Shown in pieces: positions 56,437 through 63,715 of a DNA stretch of 64,000 nucleotides (position 1 is its first letter; each line of letters starts with the position of its first letter). The position numbers were made by a program, and so were the translations under genes. Below the pieces are notes generated by a model. It had not been told where the DNA came from. It saw only the letters and a list, made by a program, of their open reading frames with translations, and ran no database searches. The DNA comes from Xanthobacteraceae bacterium (GTDB lineage Bacteria; Pseudomonadota; Alphaproteobacteria; Rhizobiales; Xanthobacteraceae), in the NCBI GenBank assembly GCA_022844205.1, contig JALHMF010000003.1, forward strand, positions 186,001 through 250,000, in the 5' to 3' direction.

Positions 56437-57162
56437 TTGTCCGCCGCCAGGATTTTTCTCGTCGATGCCCTGCGCGGTTTCGCGCTTGCCTGCATGATCG
56501 TGTTCCACTTTTCGTGGGACCTCGAATTTTTCGGGATTGCTAATATTGGCGTCACCGAAAACCTGTTCTGGATATGGTTCGCGAAATCGATCGCGGCGAC
56601 TTTCCTGTTCACGGTCGGCATCAGCCTCAATCTCGCGCACGGCAATGGCGTGCGCAGGCAGCCGTTCCTGAAACGGCTTGCGATCCTGATGCTGGCCGCC
56701 TCCGCGATCACCCTGGCTTCATGGTTCTTCGATGCGGAAGGCGTGATCTGGTTCGGCATCCTGCATAGCATCGCCGTTTCCAGCGTACTCGGGCTTGCCT
56801 TCTTGAGGCTGCCCGCGTTGGTAATCGCAGCGGCGGCGGCGGCGGTGTTCGCGGCACCGCACTTCCTGACATCCGACTTCTTCAATCCGCCCTACTGGCT
56901 TTGGCTCGGACTGTCGCGGGAATTCCCGCCGGCGGACGATTACATCCCGCTGCTGCCGTGGTTCGGATTCGTGCTGGCGGGGATAGCCTTCGCAAAACTC
57001 GTGCGGGCGCGGACGCCAGCGCACCCATGGACGGCATGGCAGCCGCATTCAGCGCTCTCGCGTCTGCTCGTGCTCGCAGGCCAGCACAGCCTGATCGTTT
57101 ATCTGGTCCACCAGCCGCTGCTGATCGGTCTCTTGTGGGTTTTTACGCAAATTACCGGCTGA
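56437..57162 (+). CDS. DUF1624-type heparan-alpha-glucosaminide N-acetyltransferase-like membrane protein
   Basis: A 241-residue protein with about seven membrane segments. RIFLVDALRGFALACMIVFHFSWDLEFFG carries the conserved DxxRG and HxxxD of this superfamily, with FLFTVGISLNLAHG, GILHSIAVSSVLGL, YIPLLPWFGFVLAGIAFAKL and a C-terminal LAGQHSLIVYLVHQPLLIGLLW (catalytic-type His). It fits the DUF1624/YeiB-like acyltransferases that acetylate glycans. No ATG exists after the DUF992 stop before the conserved start, so I propose a TTG at 56437; a start inside the DUF992 gene is possible. Confidence 0.82.
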   Translation: MSAARIFLVDALRGFALACMIVFHFSWDLEFFGIANIGVTENLFWIWFAKSIAATFLFTVGISLNLAHGNGVRRQPFLKRLAILMLAASAITLASWFFDAEGVIWFGILHSIAVSSVLGLAFLRLPALVIAAAAAAVFAAPHFLTSDFFNPPYWLWLGLSREFPPADDYIPLLPWFGFVLAGIAFAKLVRARTPAHPWTAWQPHSALSRLLVLAGQHSLIVYLVHQPLLIGLLWVFTQITG

Positions 57163-57255
57163 CGAAATTGCCCGGCGTCACCGGATGGCGAAATTCGGGC
57201 CATCCTGCAGCATTGCGCTTGAAAACCCCAATTCCCTTCGGCATGTAGGAGCCAC

Positions 57256-57349
57256 GGAGCTGTGGCCGAGAGGCTGAAGGCGGCGGTTTGCTAAACCGTT
57301 ATACGCTTGTAAAGGCGTATCGAGGGTTCGAATCCCTCCGGCTCCGCCA
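57256..57349 (+). tRNA. tRNA-Ser(GCT)
   Basis: The acceptor arm GGAGCTG pairs with CGGCTCC, the discriminator is G, and CCA is encoded. The anticodon loop TTGCTAA gives anticodon GCT (57290-57292). The long variable arm (TATACGCTTGTAAAGGCGTA) is typical of serine tRNA, and the T arm is GAGGGTTCGAATCCCTC. A tyrosine integrase gene begins 134 bases later, so this is the probable attachment site of the island. Confidence 0.95.
57326..57349. other. candidate attL core in the tRNA-Ser 3' end
   Basis: Tyrosine integrases of this type usually recombine in the T-arm/acceptor end of a tRNA gene. The 3' end of tRNA-Ser(GCT), from GTTCGAATCCC to the CCA, is the expected duplicated core. The matching attR would be beyond the right edge and cannot be checked here. 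Confidence 0.45.
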
Positions 57350-57482
57350 CTCTACACAGACAAAAAACCAATAAAAACAACACATTAGCCGAATTTTCAG
57401 CGGCCTCCATTGCCATCCGGGCGCGATTTCGACCAACAATCGTCCAACAAAGCCCGCCCCAGCACCCGGCAGGAACCGCCCC

Positions 57483-58817
57483 ATGGCCCGCGACCCAAAC
57501 CGCTACCCGAGGAGCCGCCGGCACCTGACCCAGCACGCCGGGATCTGGAAATTCTGCCGCCGCGTCCCGCCCGAATTCGCCGCCCTCGACCCGCGCGGAA
57601 TCATCCGCCTCTCCACCGGCATCCGGGTCGACGACGACCCGCGCGGCATCCGCGCCGAGCGCGTCGCCAACCGCATGAACGAGGAGACGGAAGCCTTCTG
57701 GAAAAACCTGCGCGACGGCCAAGCCGACGACGCCAGCCGCCGCTACGAGGCCGCCCGCACCCGCGCCCGCAAGATGGGCTTTGATTACCTAGACGCCGCC
57801 ACGCTCGCGACGCGCCCGCAGGAGGACATCCTGCAGCGCATCGAACGCCTGATCGCCGACAATAAGGTCGACGACCAGGCCACGGTCGTGGCGCTGCTCG
57901 GCGGCGAACGGCAGAGCACGCCGCCGCTCTCGCAACTGTTCGAAGCATACGAGTCCCTGATGGACATGAGCCTCGCCGATATGTCACCGGACCAGCGCCG
58001 CAAATGGCGCAACCCGAAACAGCGCGCGGTGCAGAACCTAATATCGGCGATCGGCAATCGACCGCTCGGCGAGATCAGCCGCGGTGACGTGCTCGACTTC
58101 CGGTCGTGGTGGCAAAGCCGCATCATGCGCCACGGCATCAACATCACGACTGCCAATAAAGATTTCGGACACCTCAACAAAATGCTTCGCACGATCGAAC
58201 AAGCGCACCGCTTCGGCCTCGACCGGCTGATGTTTTCCGGCATCCGATTTGAAGGCGGCGTCGACGGACAGCGCCAGGCATTCGATCCCGCCTTCGTGCG
58301 CGACCGACTGCTGGCACCCGGCGCGCTTGATGGACTGAACGCCGAAGCCGGTGCGATCGTGCTGCTGATTGCGGAAACCGGACTGCGGCCGTCCGAGGCC
58401 GCGAACCTCAACGCCGGCACCATCCGGCTCGAGGAGCCGATCCCACATGTGCAGGTCCGGCCCGATGGCCGCCGCATGAAAACCCGGCAGTCCGAACGCG
58501 ACATACCGCTGGTCGGCATCGCGCTCGAGACCATGCAGGAATTCCCGCGCGGCTTCCCGCGCTACCAGGACAACGCCGCGACCCTATCGGCAACCGTGAA
58601 CAAGTTCTTCGCGGAGAACGATCTGCGCCCGAGCGCCGGCCACAGTCTCTACTCGCTGCGACACACATTCGAGGATCGGCTGACGGACGTCGAAGCGCCG
58701 GAGAAACTGATCGCGAGCCTGATGGGCCACAAATATGGACGCCCCAAATATGGACGCGGACCCAAGCTCGACCAGAAGCAAAAATGGATGCAGCAGATCT
58801 GCTTCGCGCGACCATGA
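57483..58817 (+). CDS. int: site-specific tyrosine integrase
   Basis: Integrates and excises the island. The 444-residue protein has an N-terminal arm/SAM-like domain to about residue 260 and a C-terminal catalytic domain with the expected residues: Arg in IAETGLRPSEAANL, His/Arg in HSLYSLRHTFEDRL, and His in LMGHKYGRPKYGRG, where the tyrosine of YGRPKYG or a nearby one is nucleophilic. The start ATG has no strong Shine-Dalgarno; it follows the tRNA by 133 bases. A hairpin-type terminator sits just behind the stop. It looks intact. Confidence 0.91.
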   Translation: MARDPNRYPRSRRHLTQHAGIWKFCRRVPPEFAALDPRGIIRLSTGIRVDDDPRGIRAERVANRMNEETEAFWKNLRDGQADDASRRYEAARTRARKMGFDYLDAATLATRPQEDILQRIERLIADNKVDDQATVVALLGGERQSTPPLSQLFEAYESLMDMSLADMSPDQRRKWRNPKQRAVQNLISAIGNRPLGEISRGDVLDFRSWWQSRIMRHGINITTANKDFGHLNKMLRTIEQAHRFGLDRLMFSGIRFEGGVDGQRQAFDPAFVRDRLLAPGALDGLNAEAGAIVLLIAETGLRPSEAANLNAGTIRLEEPIPHVQVRPDGRRMKTRQSERDIPLVGIALETMQEFPRGFPRYQDNAATLSATVNKFFAENDLRPSAGHSLYSLRHTFEDRLTDVEAPEKLIASLMGHKYGRPKYGRGPKLDQKQKWMQQICFARP

Positions 58818-58821
58818 AAAA

Positions 58822-58845
58822 ACCCGGCGGCCTGCGCCGCCGGGT
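58822..58845. terminator. hairpin behind the integrase
   Basis: ACCCGGCGG and CCGCCGGGT form a perfect 9-base stem around 6 bases, four bases after the integrase stop. An A run precedes the stem and no T run follows on the plus strand, so it would terminate best on the minus strand. Confidence 0.6.
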
Positions 58846-58907
58846 CAAGTTCGGTGGGCTACTACACCCGCCGGGAGGAGCCTGCAAAAGCGATGAGATG
58901 AGACCCG

Positions 58908-58938
58908 CCGCCTAGGCCGCAGATTGCGGCTTAGGCGG
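58908..58938. repeat. 14-base stem hairpin
   Basis: CCGCCTAGGCCGCA and TGCGGCTTAGGCGG pair across GAT with one mismatch (G:T). A second hairpin, AATGGCC...GGCCATT (58954-58975), follows 15 bases later. These structures lie between integrase and the early promoter. Confidence 0.55.
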
Positions 58939-58973
58939 CCCGAACCCAGCCTGAATGGCCGGTTTCCGGGCCA

Positions 58974-59010
58974 TTGACTGATAGGGCATTACGCCCTATG
59001 TTCAGAACAT
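58974..59010 (+). promoter_or_regulatory. early promoter with two embedded palindromes
   Basis: TTGACT (58974-58979), 17 bases, then TATGTT (58997-59002) is a good sigma-70 promoter. The spacer is almost wholly filled by the perfect palindrome ATAGGGC-ATTAC-GCCCTAT (58981-58999), and a second perfect palindrome, ATGTTC-A-GAACAT (58998-59010), covers the -10. It would give tight repressor control of the small genes that follow. The repressor is not visible in this window unless it is the HTH protein at 59986. Confidence 0.7.
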
Positions 59011-59048
59011 CGAGAAGGGCAATCAAGCCCGCCCGATGGAGACAGAAG

Positions 59049-59291
59049 ATGAAAAGCAAGAAGCTCTTTATTGCCAGCCTCGACACCCGGAACTTCATGT
59101 TCGAGGCATTCAGTCAGACCAGCGCAGAAGCCGCCCGCGCCGACCTCCTCGAGGGTCTAAAGATTCATGGTAGGGAATACCGCCTCCCGGCCAACTGGTA
59201 CGAACAGTTCCTGACCAGCGACGGCTTCGTCGAACGATTTGTCGAGATTGGCCGCGCCTACCGCGACCGCGAATTACTGATCGCAAAGTAA
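59049..59291 (+). CDS. small unknown island protein
   Basis: An 80-residue protein with FIASLDTRNFMFEAFSQTSAEAARADLLEGLKIHG and a second helical half (WYEQFLTSDGFVERFVEIGRAYRDRELLIAK). No recognisable family. GGAG and GAAG lie upstream of the ATG at suitable spacing. It is the first gene after the palindrome-rich promoter. The longer frame from 58974 crosses that promoter and is less likely. Confidence 0.55.
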   Translation: MKSKKLFIASLDTRNFMFEAFSQTSAEAARADLLEGLKIHGREYRLPANWYEQFLTSDGFVERFVEIGRAYRDRELLIAK

Positions 59292-59302
59292 GGGAGAGCA
59301 AA

Positions 59303-59518
59303 ATGACAATCGAGTTCAACACCCGCGAATACGAATTCAGCCACGGTCGCAGCCCGCGCGGGCGCGGAAGCTGGGCCTTCTTTTTCAACACCACCAGCAG
59401 CCAGATCTACTGGACGCCCGGCTGCACCACCTACGGCGAAGCAAAAAAGATGGCCCGCGAGGAAGCCAAGCGCCGCTTCGCCAAGGGCGACTTTGTCGAA
59501 ATCATCGTCGGATCGTGA
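59303..59518 (+). CDS. small unknown island protein
   Basis: A 71-residue protein: EFNTREYEFSHGRSPRGRGSWAFFFN, then a helical, basic AKKMAREEAKRRFAKGDFVEIIVGS end. Looks like a small phage accessory protein, but I recognise no family. GGGAGAG precedes the ATG by 4 bases. It lies 11 bases after the preceding gene, in the same operon. Confidence 0.5.
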   Translation: MTIEFNTREYEFSHGRSPRGRGSWAFFFNTTSSQIYWTPGCTTYGEAKKMAREEAKRRFAKGDFVEIIVGS

Positions 59519-59528
59519 GGAGCGCACC

Positions 59529-59729
59529 ATGAAAAAGGAAAAGGCAACATTCCTCGCCGAATTCACCAACGAGCCATGGCGCAATCGCCGCTTTCAGGTG
59601 CGCGGCATTTGCAGGCACGATGTGCTGAACCCCTGCTGGGACAATCGCAAGACGGACATCCCCGGCCAGCATTGGGGCGGCGGACCAGCCTGCGAACCCT
59701 GCACAAAAGCCGCATCAGGCGTCGCATGA
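59529..59729 (+). CDS. small Cys/His-containing island protein
   Basis: A 66-residue protein with NEPWRNRRFQVRGICRHDVLNPCWDN and GGGPACEPCTKAA. Four cysteines and a His suggest a metal-binding fold. Start at 59529 (GGAG upstream). It ends in an ATGA overlap with the next gene. Unknown function. Confidence 0.5.
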   Translation: MKKEKATFLAEFTNEPWRNRRFQVRGICRHDVLNPCWDNRKTDIPGQHWGGGPACEPCTKAASGVA

Positions 59730-59989
59730 CCGCCAACGGCGAACGTGCAAAGCCGCCGGAAATTCGCACGGTGTTCTTACTCGGTCGATGCGCGAACGGA
59801 GCGCAGCGCGATCAGGGCACGCGCGTCCACGCCATCGAAGGAAGAAACTGGAAGGCTATGTGCGGCACTACTTACGGCAAGCGATCAGCGGGCTGGATGG
59901 ACACAGATGGTATCTATGTGAAACATGAAATTACATGCCCGCGCTGCCTCAAGAGGATCGCCAAGCCCCGCAAGGAAGCCGCGCAATGA
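59726..59989 (+). CDS. small Cys-containing island protein
   Basis: An 87-residue protein with LLGRCANGAQRD, GRNWKAMCGTTYGKRS and ITCPRCLKRIAKP, giving four cysteines that include a CxxC. This suggests a small zinc-binding protein. Its start and stop overlap the neighbouring genes (ATGA at each end), so it is translationally coupled. No family recognised. Confidence 0.55.
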   Translation: MTANGERAKPPEIRTVFLLGRCANGAQRDQGTRVHAIEGRNWKAMCGTTYGKRSAGWMDTDGIYVKHEITCPRCLKRIAKPRKEAAQ

Positions 59990-60228
59990 CACCCGAACAA
60001 TATCAGCGCGCCATCGACCGGCTCGAACTGAGCCAAGTCGGTGCCTCCAAGTTTCTCCGCGTGGACCCGCGCACCTCGAGGCGCTGGGCCAGCGGAGAAC
60101 TCGCCGTCCCGCACGCCGTCGACCTGCTGCTGACACTGATGGTCAAGCGGAAAATCCGCCCCGAGGATTTGGATTCAAGCCTGCGGAGACCGTCGACGCG
60201 CCCGGCGAGCGGCCCAAACCAGCGGTGA
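59986..60228 (+). CDS. small helix-turn-helix protein
   Basis: An 80-residue protein: TPEQYQRAIDRLELSQVGASKFLRVDPRTSRRWASGELAVPHAVDLLLTLMVKRK. The ELSQVGASKFLRVDPRTSRRWASGE segment is an XRE/Cro-like helix-turn-helix that phages use for regulation or replication. It is the last plus-strand gene here; its end overlaps the convergent gene at 60175 by 54 bases. It could be the regulator of the palindromic promoter at 58974. Confidence 0.65.
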   Translation: MTPEQYQRAIDRLELSQVGASKFLRVDPRTSRRWASGELAVPHAVDLLLTLMVKRKIRPEDLDSSLRRPSTRPASGPNQR

Positions 60229-60543
60229 ATAATACCGCGCGATCGCGGAAGCGACCAGCATGAACGTGATGCTGGCCGCCAGCAACACGCCCGGCAGCCA
60301 CGGCTGCGCGCCCACATATACCGGATAGGACGCATGATACGCGAGGCCGCCCGCGAGCAAGGCGAATGACAGGCGCTGCAGGAGCCGCAACGCGCCCGCC
60401 AGATCGAAGCCGCACCATCCGCCGCTGACCTGCGTCATCAGAAAGAGCGCCGCGAGCGCGCCCAGAAAAGAGATACAGAAATTCACCGCTGCCATATCGA
60501 AGCTGCCAGCATAGAGCGTCCAGCGCGCCAAGGCATCAAGCAT
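60175..60543 (-). CDS. island membrane protein (unknown)
   Basis: A 122-residue protein with about three to four membrane segments: FDMAAVNFCISFLGALAALFLM, ALRLLQRLSFALLAGGLAYHA and LPGVLLAASITFMLVASAIARYY. Its start overlaps the stop of the preceding gene (TGATG), so the two are coupled. It could belong to the holin-type lysis genes, but nothing diagnostic is visible. Its 3' end overlaps the HTH gene on the other strand by 54 bases. Confidence 0.55.
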   Translation of the reverse strand: MLDALARWTLYAGSFDMAAVNFCISFLGALAALFLMTQVSGGWCGFDLAGALRLLQRLSFALLAGGLAYHASYPVYVGAQPWLPGVLLAASITFMLVASAIARYYSPLVWAARRARRRSPQA

Positions 60544-60839
60544 CACCTGTCCTCCCGCTTCTGCTGAATCATTTTCCATTTGCGAGCCGTCTCGAGCGCG
60601 CCCTGACACAGCACCATCGCGCACAAACCCGTCAGGAAAGACGCAAACCCAGGCGACAGTCCCAGCCTTTCGCCCAGCGCGGCACCCGCATAGTTCGCCA
60701 TCATGGCGCCGACGATGACCGAGCCGACGACCGCCCATGGGTTTTTATTGCCCATCACAAACGCGTTCGCGACACCGCCACAGAACCCAGCAATCAAGTC
60801 GGGCAGATTAACGCCCAACTCGCGCAAAAGCTCCCTCAT
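60543..60839 (-). CDS. island membrane protein (holin-like)
   Basis: A 98-residue protein with two to three membrane segments (DLIAGFCGGVANAFVMG, WAVVGSVIVGAMMANYAGAALG, FASFLTGLCAMVLCQGALETA), separated by short turns, and a basic tail (KWKMIQQKREDR). Small size, multiple hydrophobic helices and a charged C-terminus fit a class II-type holin in a prophage lysis region. The call is by context. Confidence 0.6.
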   Translation of the reverse strand: MRELLRELGVNLPDLIAGFCGGVANAFVMGNKNPWAVVGSVIVGAMMANYAGAALGERLGLSPGFASFLTGLCAMVLCQGALETARKWKMIQQKREDR

Positions 60840-60850
60840 GCCCAGATCTC

Positions 60851-61129
60851 CTATCCCTGCACCATCGACGTCATGCGATCGAGCCGCTCGATCTCCTCGC
60901 GGCTGACCGGCGGCGGCGTCCGCTCCGCAACGGCGACCGCCGCGGAGCGCTTGGCCTCGGCCTTCGATTTTCCGGCGGCCACCATCTCGTCATAGAGCGC
61001 GGTCACCTCGTCCAGTTCCTGCCGCCAGCGCGGCGCGAACAACTCCGCCACGCCGGCATCGACGCCGGCGCGGCGGAGCAAGAGACGGATCGCGAGATCG
61101 TAAAAGAACTCGCGGAGCCAGCGCCTCAC
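60851..61129 (-). CDS. small helical island protein (unknown)
   Basis: A 92-residue, mostly helical, charged protein: RWLREFFYDLAIRLLLRRAG, WRQELDEVTALYDEMVAAGKSKAEAKRSAAVAVAERTPPPVSREEIERL. The start is a GTG overlapping the previous stop (GTGA). No family recognised. It lies between two membrane-protein genes of the island. Confidence 0.5.
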   Translation of the reverse strand: MRRWLREFFYDLAIRLLLRRAGVDAGVAELFAPRWRQELDEVTALYDEMVAAGKSKAEAKRSAAVAVAERTPPPVSREEIERLDRMTSMVQG

Positions 61130-61479
61130 TGCGGCTTGACCTTGTCGCTCGGGATTTCCTTCGCGAGCGACGGGTCCGCCGGTACCACCTTCTTTACGTC
61201 ATCACGCGACGCAATGGCCTCGAGCACCGGACGCGCCGGCATATCCTGCAGCGCCGCGAGGAGCGCGTTCACCCGCGTAATGACCGCCGCCGCGAGCGCG
61301 GCAATGATCGAGGCCACGAAGGCCGCGATGAAGCCCGCAAGCTCAGACGACACCGTGACGATATCGAGGCCCGGCAGCTTGCCCCAGGCGGCCAGCCAAG
61401 TGAGGCCGCCGGTGATCATGGACGTGAAAAACGCGGTCAGGACTGCCTGCACGCGCAACTGGAAGAAATCGATCTTCAT
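61126..61479 (-). CDS. island membrane protein (holin-like)
   Basis: A 117-residue protein with two membrane segments, QAVLTAFFTSMITGGLTWLAAW and LAGFIAAFVASIIAALAAAVITRVNALLAAL, and a charged C-terminal tail (ASRDDVKKVVPADPSLAKEIPSDKVKPQ). GGAGG lies upstream of the ATG. It fits a phage holin or membrane accessory protein. It overlaps the next gene by 4 bases. Confidence 0.6.
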   Translation of the reverse strand: MKIDFFQLRVQAVLTAFFTSMITGGLTWLAAWGKLPGLDIVTVSSELAGFIAAFVASIIAALAAAVITRVNALLAALQDMPARPVLEAIASRDDVKKVVPADPSLAKEIPSDKVKPQ

Positions 61480-61514
61480 GGAAACCTCCAAACAAGTGAG
61501 AACGAGGAGCCGCC

Positions 61515-62039
61515 TCAGACAGCGGCCTCCTCCGCGAGACGCGAGACGAAGTCTCCGATCATCAAATGATCCTCGATCGCCTCGTCGGACTTGGTGTGGG
61601 AATCCGGAACCGCCTCGTTAAAGACAGCGGTGGCCGTTTCATCTTCTGCACGATAGGTGCCGCCGCCCAGCAGGCCGCCCTCGACATAGATCGCATTCGC
61701 GACCGCCACGTTGGGCGGAATTGGCGTGTTGGCGTATTGCGTCCCGTTGGCCGCGACATTGTCCGCCGGATCGATGCCGAAGATTGCGTCGATGGGACGA
61801 ACGGCGCGGCGGGCAAATTCGCCGGCGACACTGCCGGCGAGGCTGTGGCCCACCTGGACGATCGCGGTCGACAGCGGCGTCGCCCGCACCTTGTCGGCGA
61901 ACATTTGGTAATCGTCGAAACCGCCGACCCGGACGCTCACGCCCGGAATCTTTTCCAGGCGAGCGGCAAGATCGTAGATGATGCCGTTCGAGAATTCCCG
62001 GCCAAGGCCCCACATGATGTAGACGTCAACGGCCCTCAT
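61515..62039 (-). CDS. small lipase/esterase-like protein
   Basis: A 174-residue alpha/beta-hydrolase-like protein. The nucleophile elbow is IVQVGHSLAGSVAGEFA (GHSLAG, Ser), followed by AIFGIDPADNVA, which could give the Asp, and IEDHLMIGDF near the end for the His. No signal peptide is seen (starts MRAVDVYIMWGLGREFSNGII). A lipase-like gene within a phage lysis region is unusual for a Gram-negative host. Its start overlaps the small lipoprotein gene by four bases (ATGA). Confidence 0.65.
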   Translation of the reverse strand: MRAVDVYIMWGLGREFSNGIIYDLAARLEKIPGVSVRVGGFDDYQMFADKVRATPLSTAIVQVGHSLAGSVAGEFARRAVRPIDAIFGIDPADNVAANGTQYANTPIPPNVAVANAIYVEGGLLGGGTYRAEDETATAVFNEAVPDSHTKSDEAIEDHLMIGDFVSRLAEEAAV

Positions 62040-62362
62040 GGGCGCCTCCCGAGTTTTTGCAGCCGGTCACGCCAGGCGCGAACCTTGGCGATGTTGCCGG
62101 CGGTGTCCGGATGCGTCGCGAGACAGAAGCCGCGCGCCTCCTTGTGGATTGCACCGGCCTCGTTGCGGACCTCGCTCGGGCAAGGGCGGCCGATCTTGTC
62201 GCCGCGGGCGCAATAGAGTGTGAGACTTCGCCACGCCGCATTCTGCTCGAGGCAAGCCGACGCGACCGTGTTCTCGAGCACGCGCGGACGCCCGCCGGCG
62301 ACGACGCAACCGGCGACCGCAAACGCGATCGCCAGCAGCAAAACCAGACGGCTGAGTTTCAC
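62036..62362 (-). CDS. small lipoprotein (unknown)
   Basis: A 108-residue lipoprotein: SRLVLLLAIAFAVAGCVVAGG has a lipobox-type AVAGC, with cleavage before the Cys. The mature part has four cysteines (CLEQ, YCARGDKIGRPC, GFCLATHP) and a helical C-terminus. The GTG at 62362 has GAGGCGGGC upstream. It lies next to another lipoprotein gene, and both could be outer-membrane spanin-type proteins; this is only suggested by context. Confidence 0.65.
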   Translation of the reverse strand: MKLSRLVLLLAIAFAVAGCVVAGGRPRVLENTVASACLEQNAAWRSLTLYCARGDKIGRPCPSEVRNEAGAIHKEARGFCLATHPDTAGNIAKVRAWRDRLQKLGRRP

Positions 62363-62369
62363 GCCCGCC

Positions 62370-62681
62370 TCACTTCGCCGCGCGGGCGGCAATCGCCTGG
62401 TCGATCAACTTCGCGACCGCCTCGAGGCGCTGCGCGATCGAGCCGGTGGTGGCGTCGTCGCAAAACTTCACGACCTTGTCGTGCCACTCCTTCGCCTTCG
62501 CCACCTTCGCCGCAGGACGATGCGGAGCGATGAGCGTGACGTAGATGAGATTGGCGGCCTTTTCCTGCGCGCACACAGACGCGAGACGCGCCTGCGCGCT
62601 TTCGACTCGAGCCGAAACGCAGGCGGTAAGAAACAACGCAAGCACACAAGCGACCGCGAGGCCGCGAAGATTGCGGATCAT
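62370..62681 (-). CDS. small lipoprotein (unknown)
   Basis: A 103-residue lipoprotein with a signal ending LALFLTACVS (lipobox LTAC). The mature part is helical (AAKVAKAKEWHDKVVKFCDDATTG, SIAQRLEAVAKLIDQAIAARA) with a second and third cysteine. It follows the endolysin gene by 10 bases. Unknown function; it resembles small periplasmic phage lipoproteins. Confidence 0.65.
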   Translation of the reverse strand: MIRNLRGLAVACVLALFLTACVSARVESAQARLASVCAQEKAANLIYVTLIAPHRPAAKVAKAKEWHDKVVKFCDDATTGSIAQRLEAVAKLIDQAIAARAAK

Positions 62682-62691
62682 TGGAATCTCC

Positions 62692-63573
62692 TCAGATGAT
62701 GGAAACGAAGTTTGAATGCACGAAGCCGCTGTAGCCTGCCGGCGTCGTGACGTTGATCCACTCGCGCTCGAAATAATTCACCTCGACGCGAGTGCCCCTT
62801 GGCAGGCTTCCGATGATTTCGCCGTTGGCGGTGCGGCGGAAGTTCAAACGATCGGCGGTGACGTCGCCGAATTTTCCGGCGGCGGTTTTCGCCGGCGGAG
62901 CCGCAGGCGCCGGCTTCGATGCGGGCGGCGACGCCGGAGCAGACGGCGCCGGCACGCCTCCGCCCAGCGCGTAGCCGCGGACGTCCTCGAGCGGGAAAAG
63001 CGGATTGGTATCGACCTTGCGACCGGGCGAGATCGCCCAATGCGTCGTGACATCCTTAATCGAATAGTGCCGGACCAGCGCGCGGCAGAGCAATTTGCTG
63101 ACCTCGATCTGCCGCGCAGTGTACGGCATCCAGAGCGCGTCGCCGTGCTCCCTGGTCGAACGCCGCTCAATTCCGTATTGCGCCTTATCGAAGGTCTGGT
63201 CCCACCAGGGCTTCGCCCGGCCCGCCAATTCCGTCATCGAACCCGGATTGACGATCTCGATGCCGACCGAGAACGCATTCACATTGTTGCGGCCCTTGAA
63301 GCTCGACGGGCCTGCATGCCAGGCAGCGACATTGAACGGCACAAGCTGCGTAATGTCACCCTCGCGGCCCATGACCAGATGCGCGGAAGCACGCGCCTGC
63401 GGATTGCAGAGCCACTCAATCGAAGATTCGCCCTTGCCCTCGATCCGGCCAGCGGTGTCATGCAGAACGAGCACATCCGGAACGATCGTGCCGCTGCGGT
63501 TCGGCGAATGCCGGAAGGCCACCTGCTTGCCGTCCACGAACAGCACATGGTTGCGAATGGTGAACTCAGTCAT
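62692..63573 (-). CDS. N-acetylmuramoyl-L-alanine amidase (endolysin) with C-terminal SH3 domain
   Basis: Cuts the amide link between muramic acid and the stem peptide. The 293-residue protein has an Amidase_2 (PGRP-like) domain at about residues 5-190: VLVLHDTAGRIEG (zinc His), SAHLVMGREGDITQLVPF, AWHAGPSSFKG, SVGIEIVNPG, TTHWAISPGRKVDTNPLFP (zinc His, active-site region). A Pro/Ala-rich linker follows, then a bacterial SH3 domain (ADRLNFRRTANGEIIGSLPRGTRVEV...GYSGFVHSNFV). No signal peptide. Start at MTEFTIRN (63573). It is the clearest lysis gene of the island. Confidence 0.9.
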   Translation of the reverse strand: MTEFTIRNHVLFVDGKQVAFRHSPNRSGTIVPDVLVLHDTAGRIEGKGESSIEWLCNPQARASAHLVMGREGDITQLVPFNVAAWHAGPSSFKGRNNVNAFSVGIEIVNPGSMTELAGRAKPWWDQTFDKAQYGIERRSTREHGDALWMPYTARQIEVSKLLCRALVRHYSIKDVTTHWAISPGRKVDTNPLFPLEDVRGYALGGGVPAPSAPASPPASKPAPAAPPAKTAAGKFGDVTADRLNFRRTANGEIIGSLPRGTRVEVNYFEREWINVTTPAGYSGFVHSNFVSII

Positions 63574-63715
63574 GGCGCTCCTCCTCGTCGATGAACCCGC
63601 GCCACGCCTCCTCGACCGCATTGTCCGGCGGCCGCAACGAGAACCAGAGCGCAATGAGAATGAAAACGAGAGCGCCGCCGTAAATCAGCAGCGCGATCTC
63701 GTAGGCGGACCACAA
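63566..63715 (-). CDS. very small single-pass membrane protein
   Basis: A 49-residue frame: YEIALLIYGGALVFILIALWF is one clear membrane helix, and a charged tail follows (SLRPPDNAVEEAWRGF, ending EEERHD). It starts with TTG directly behind the TGA of the upstream gene (TGATTG) and its end overlaps the amidase start by eight bases, so it fits tightly between two coupled genes. Frame and hydrophobicity support it; the TTG start is the weak point. It could be a spanin or holin partner. Confidence 0.6.
   Translation of the reverse strand: MWSAYEIALLIYGGALVFILIALWFSLRPPDNAVEEAWRGFIDEEERHD

Noticed and set aside
58998-59010. ATGTTC-A-GAACAT as a LexA (SOS) box
   Set aside because: Alphaproteobacterial LexA boxes are GAAC-N7-GTTC; this has the half-sites in the opposite order and spacing.
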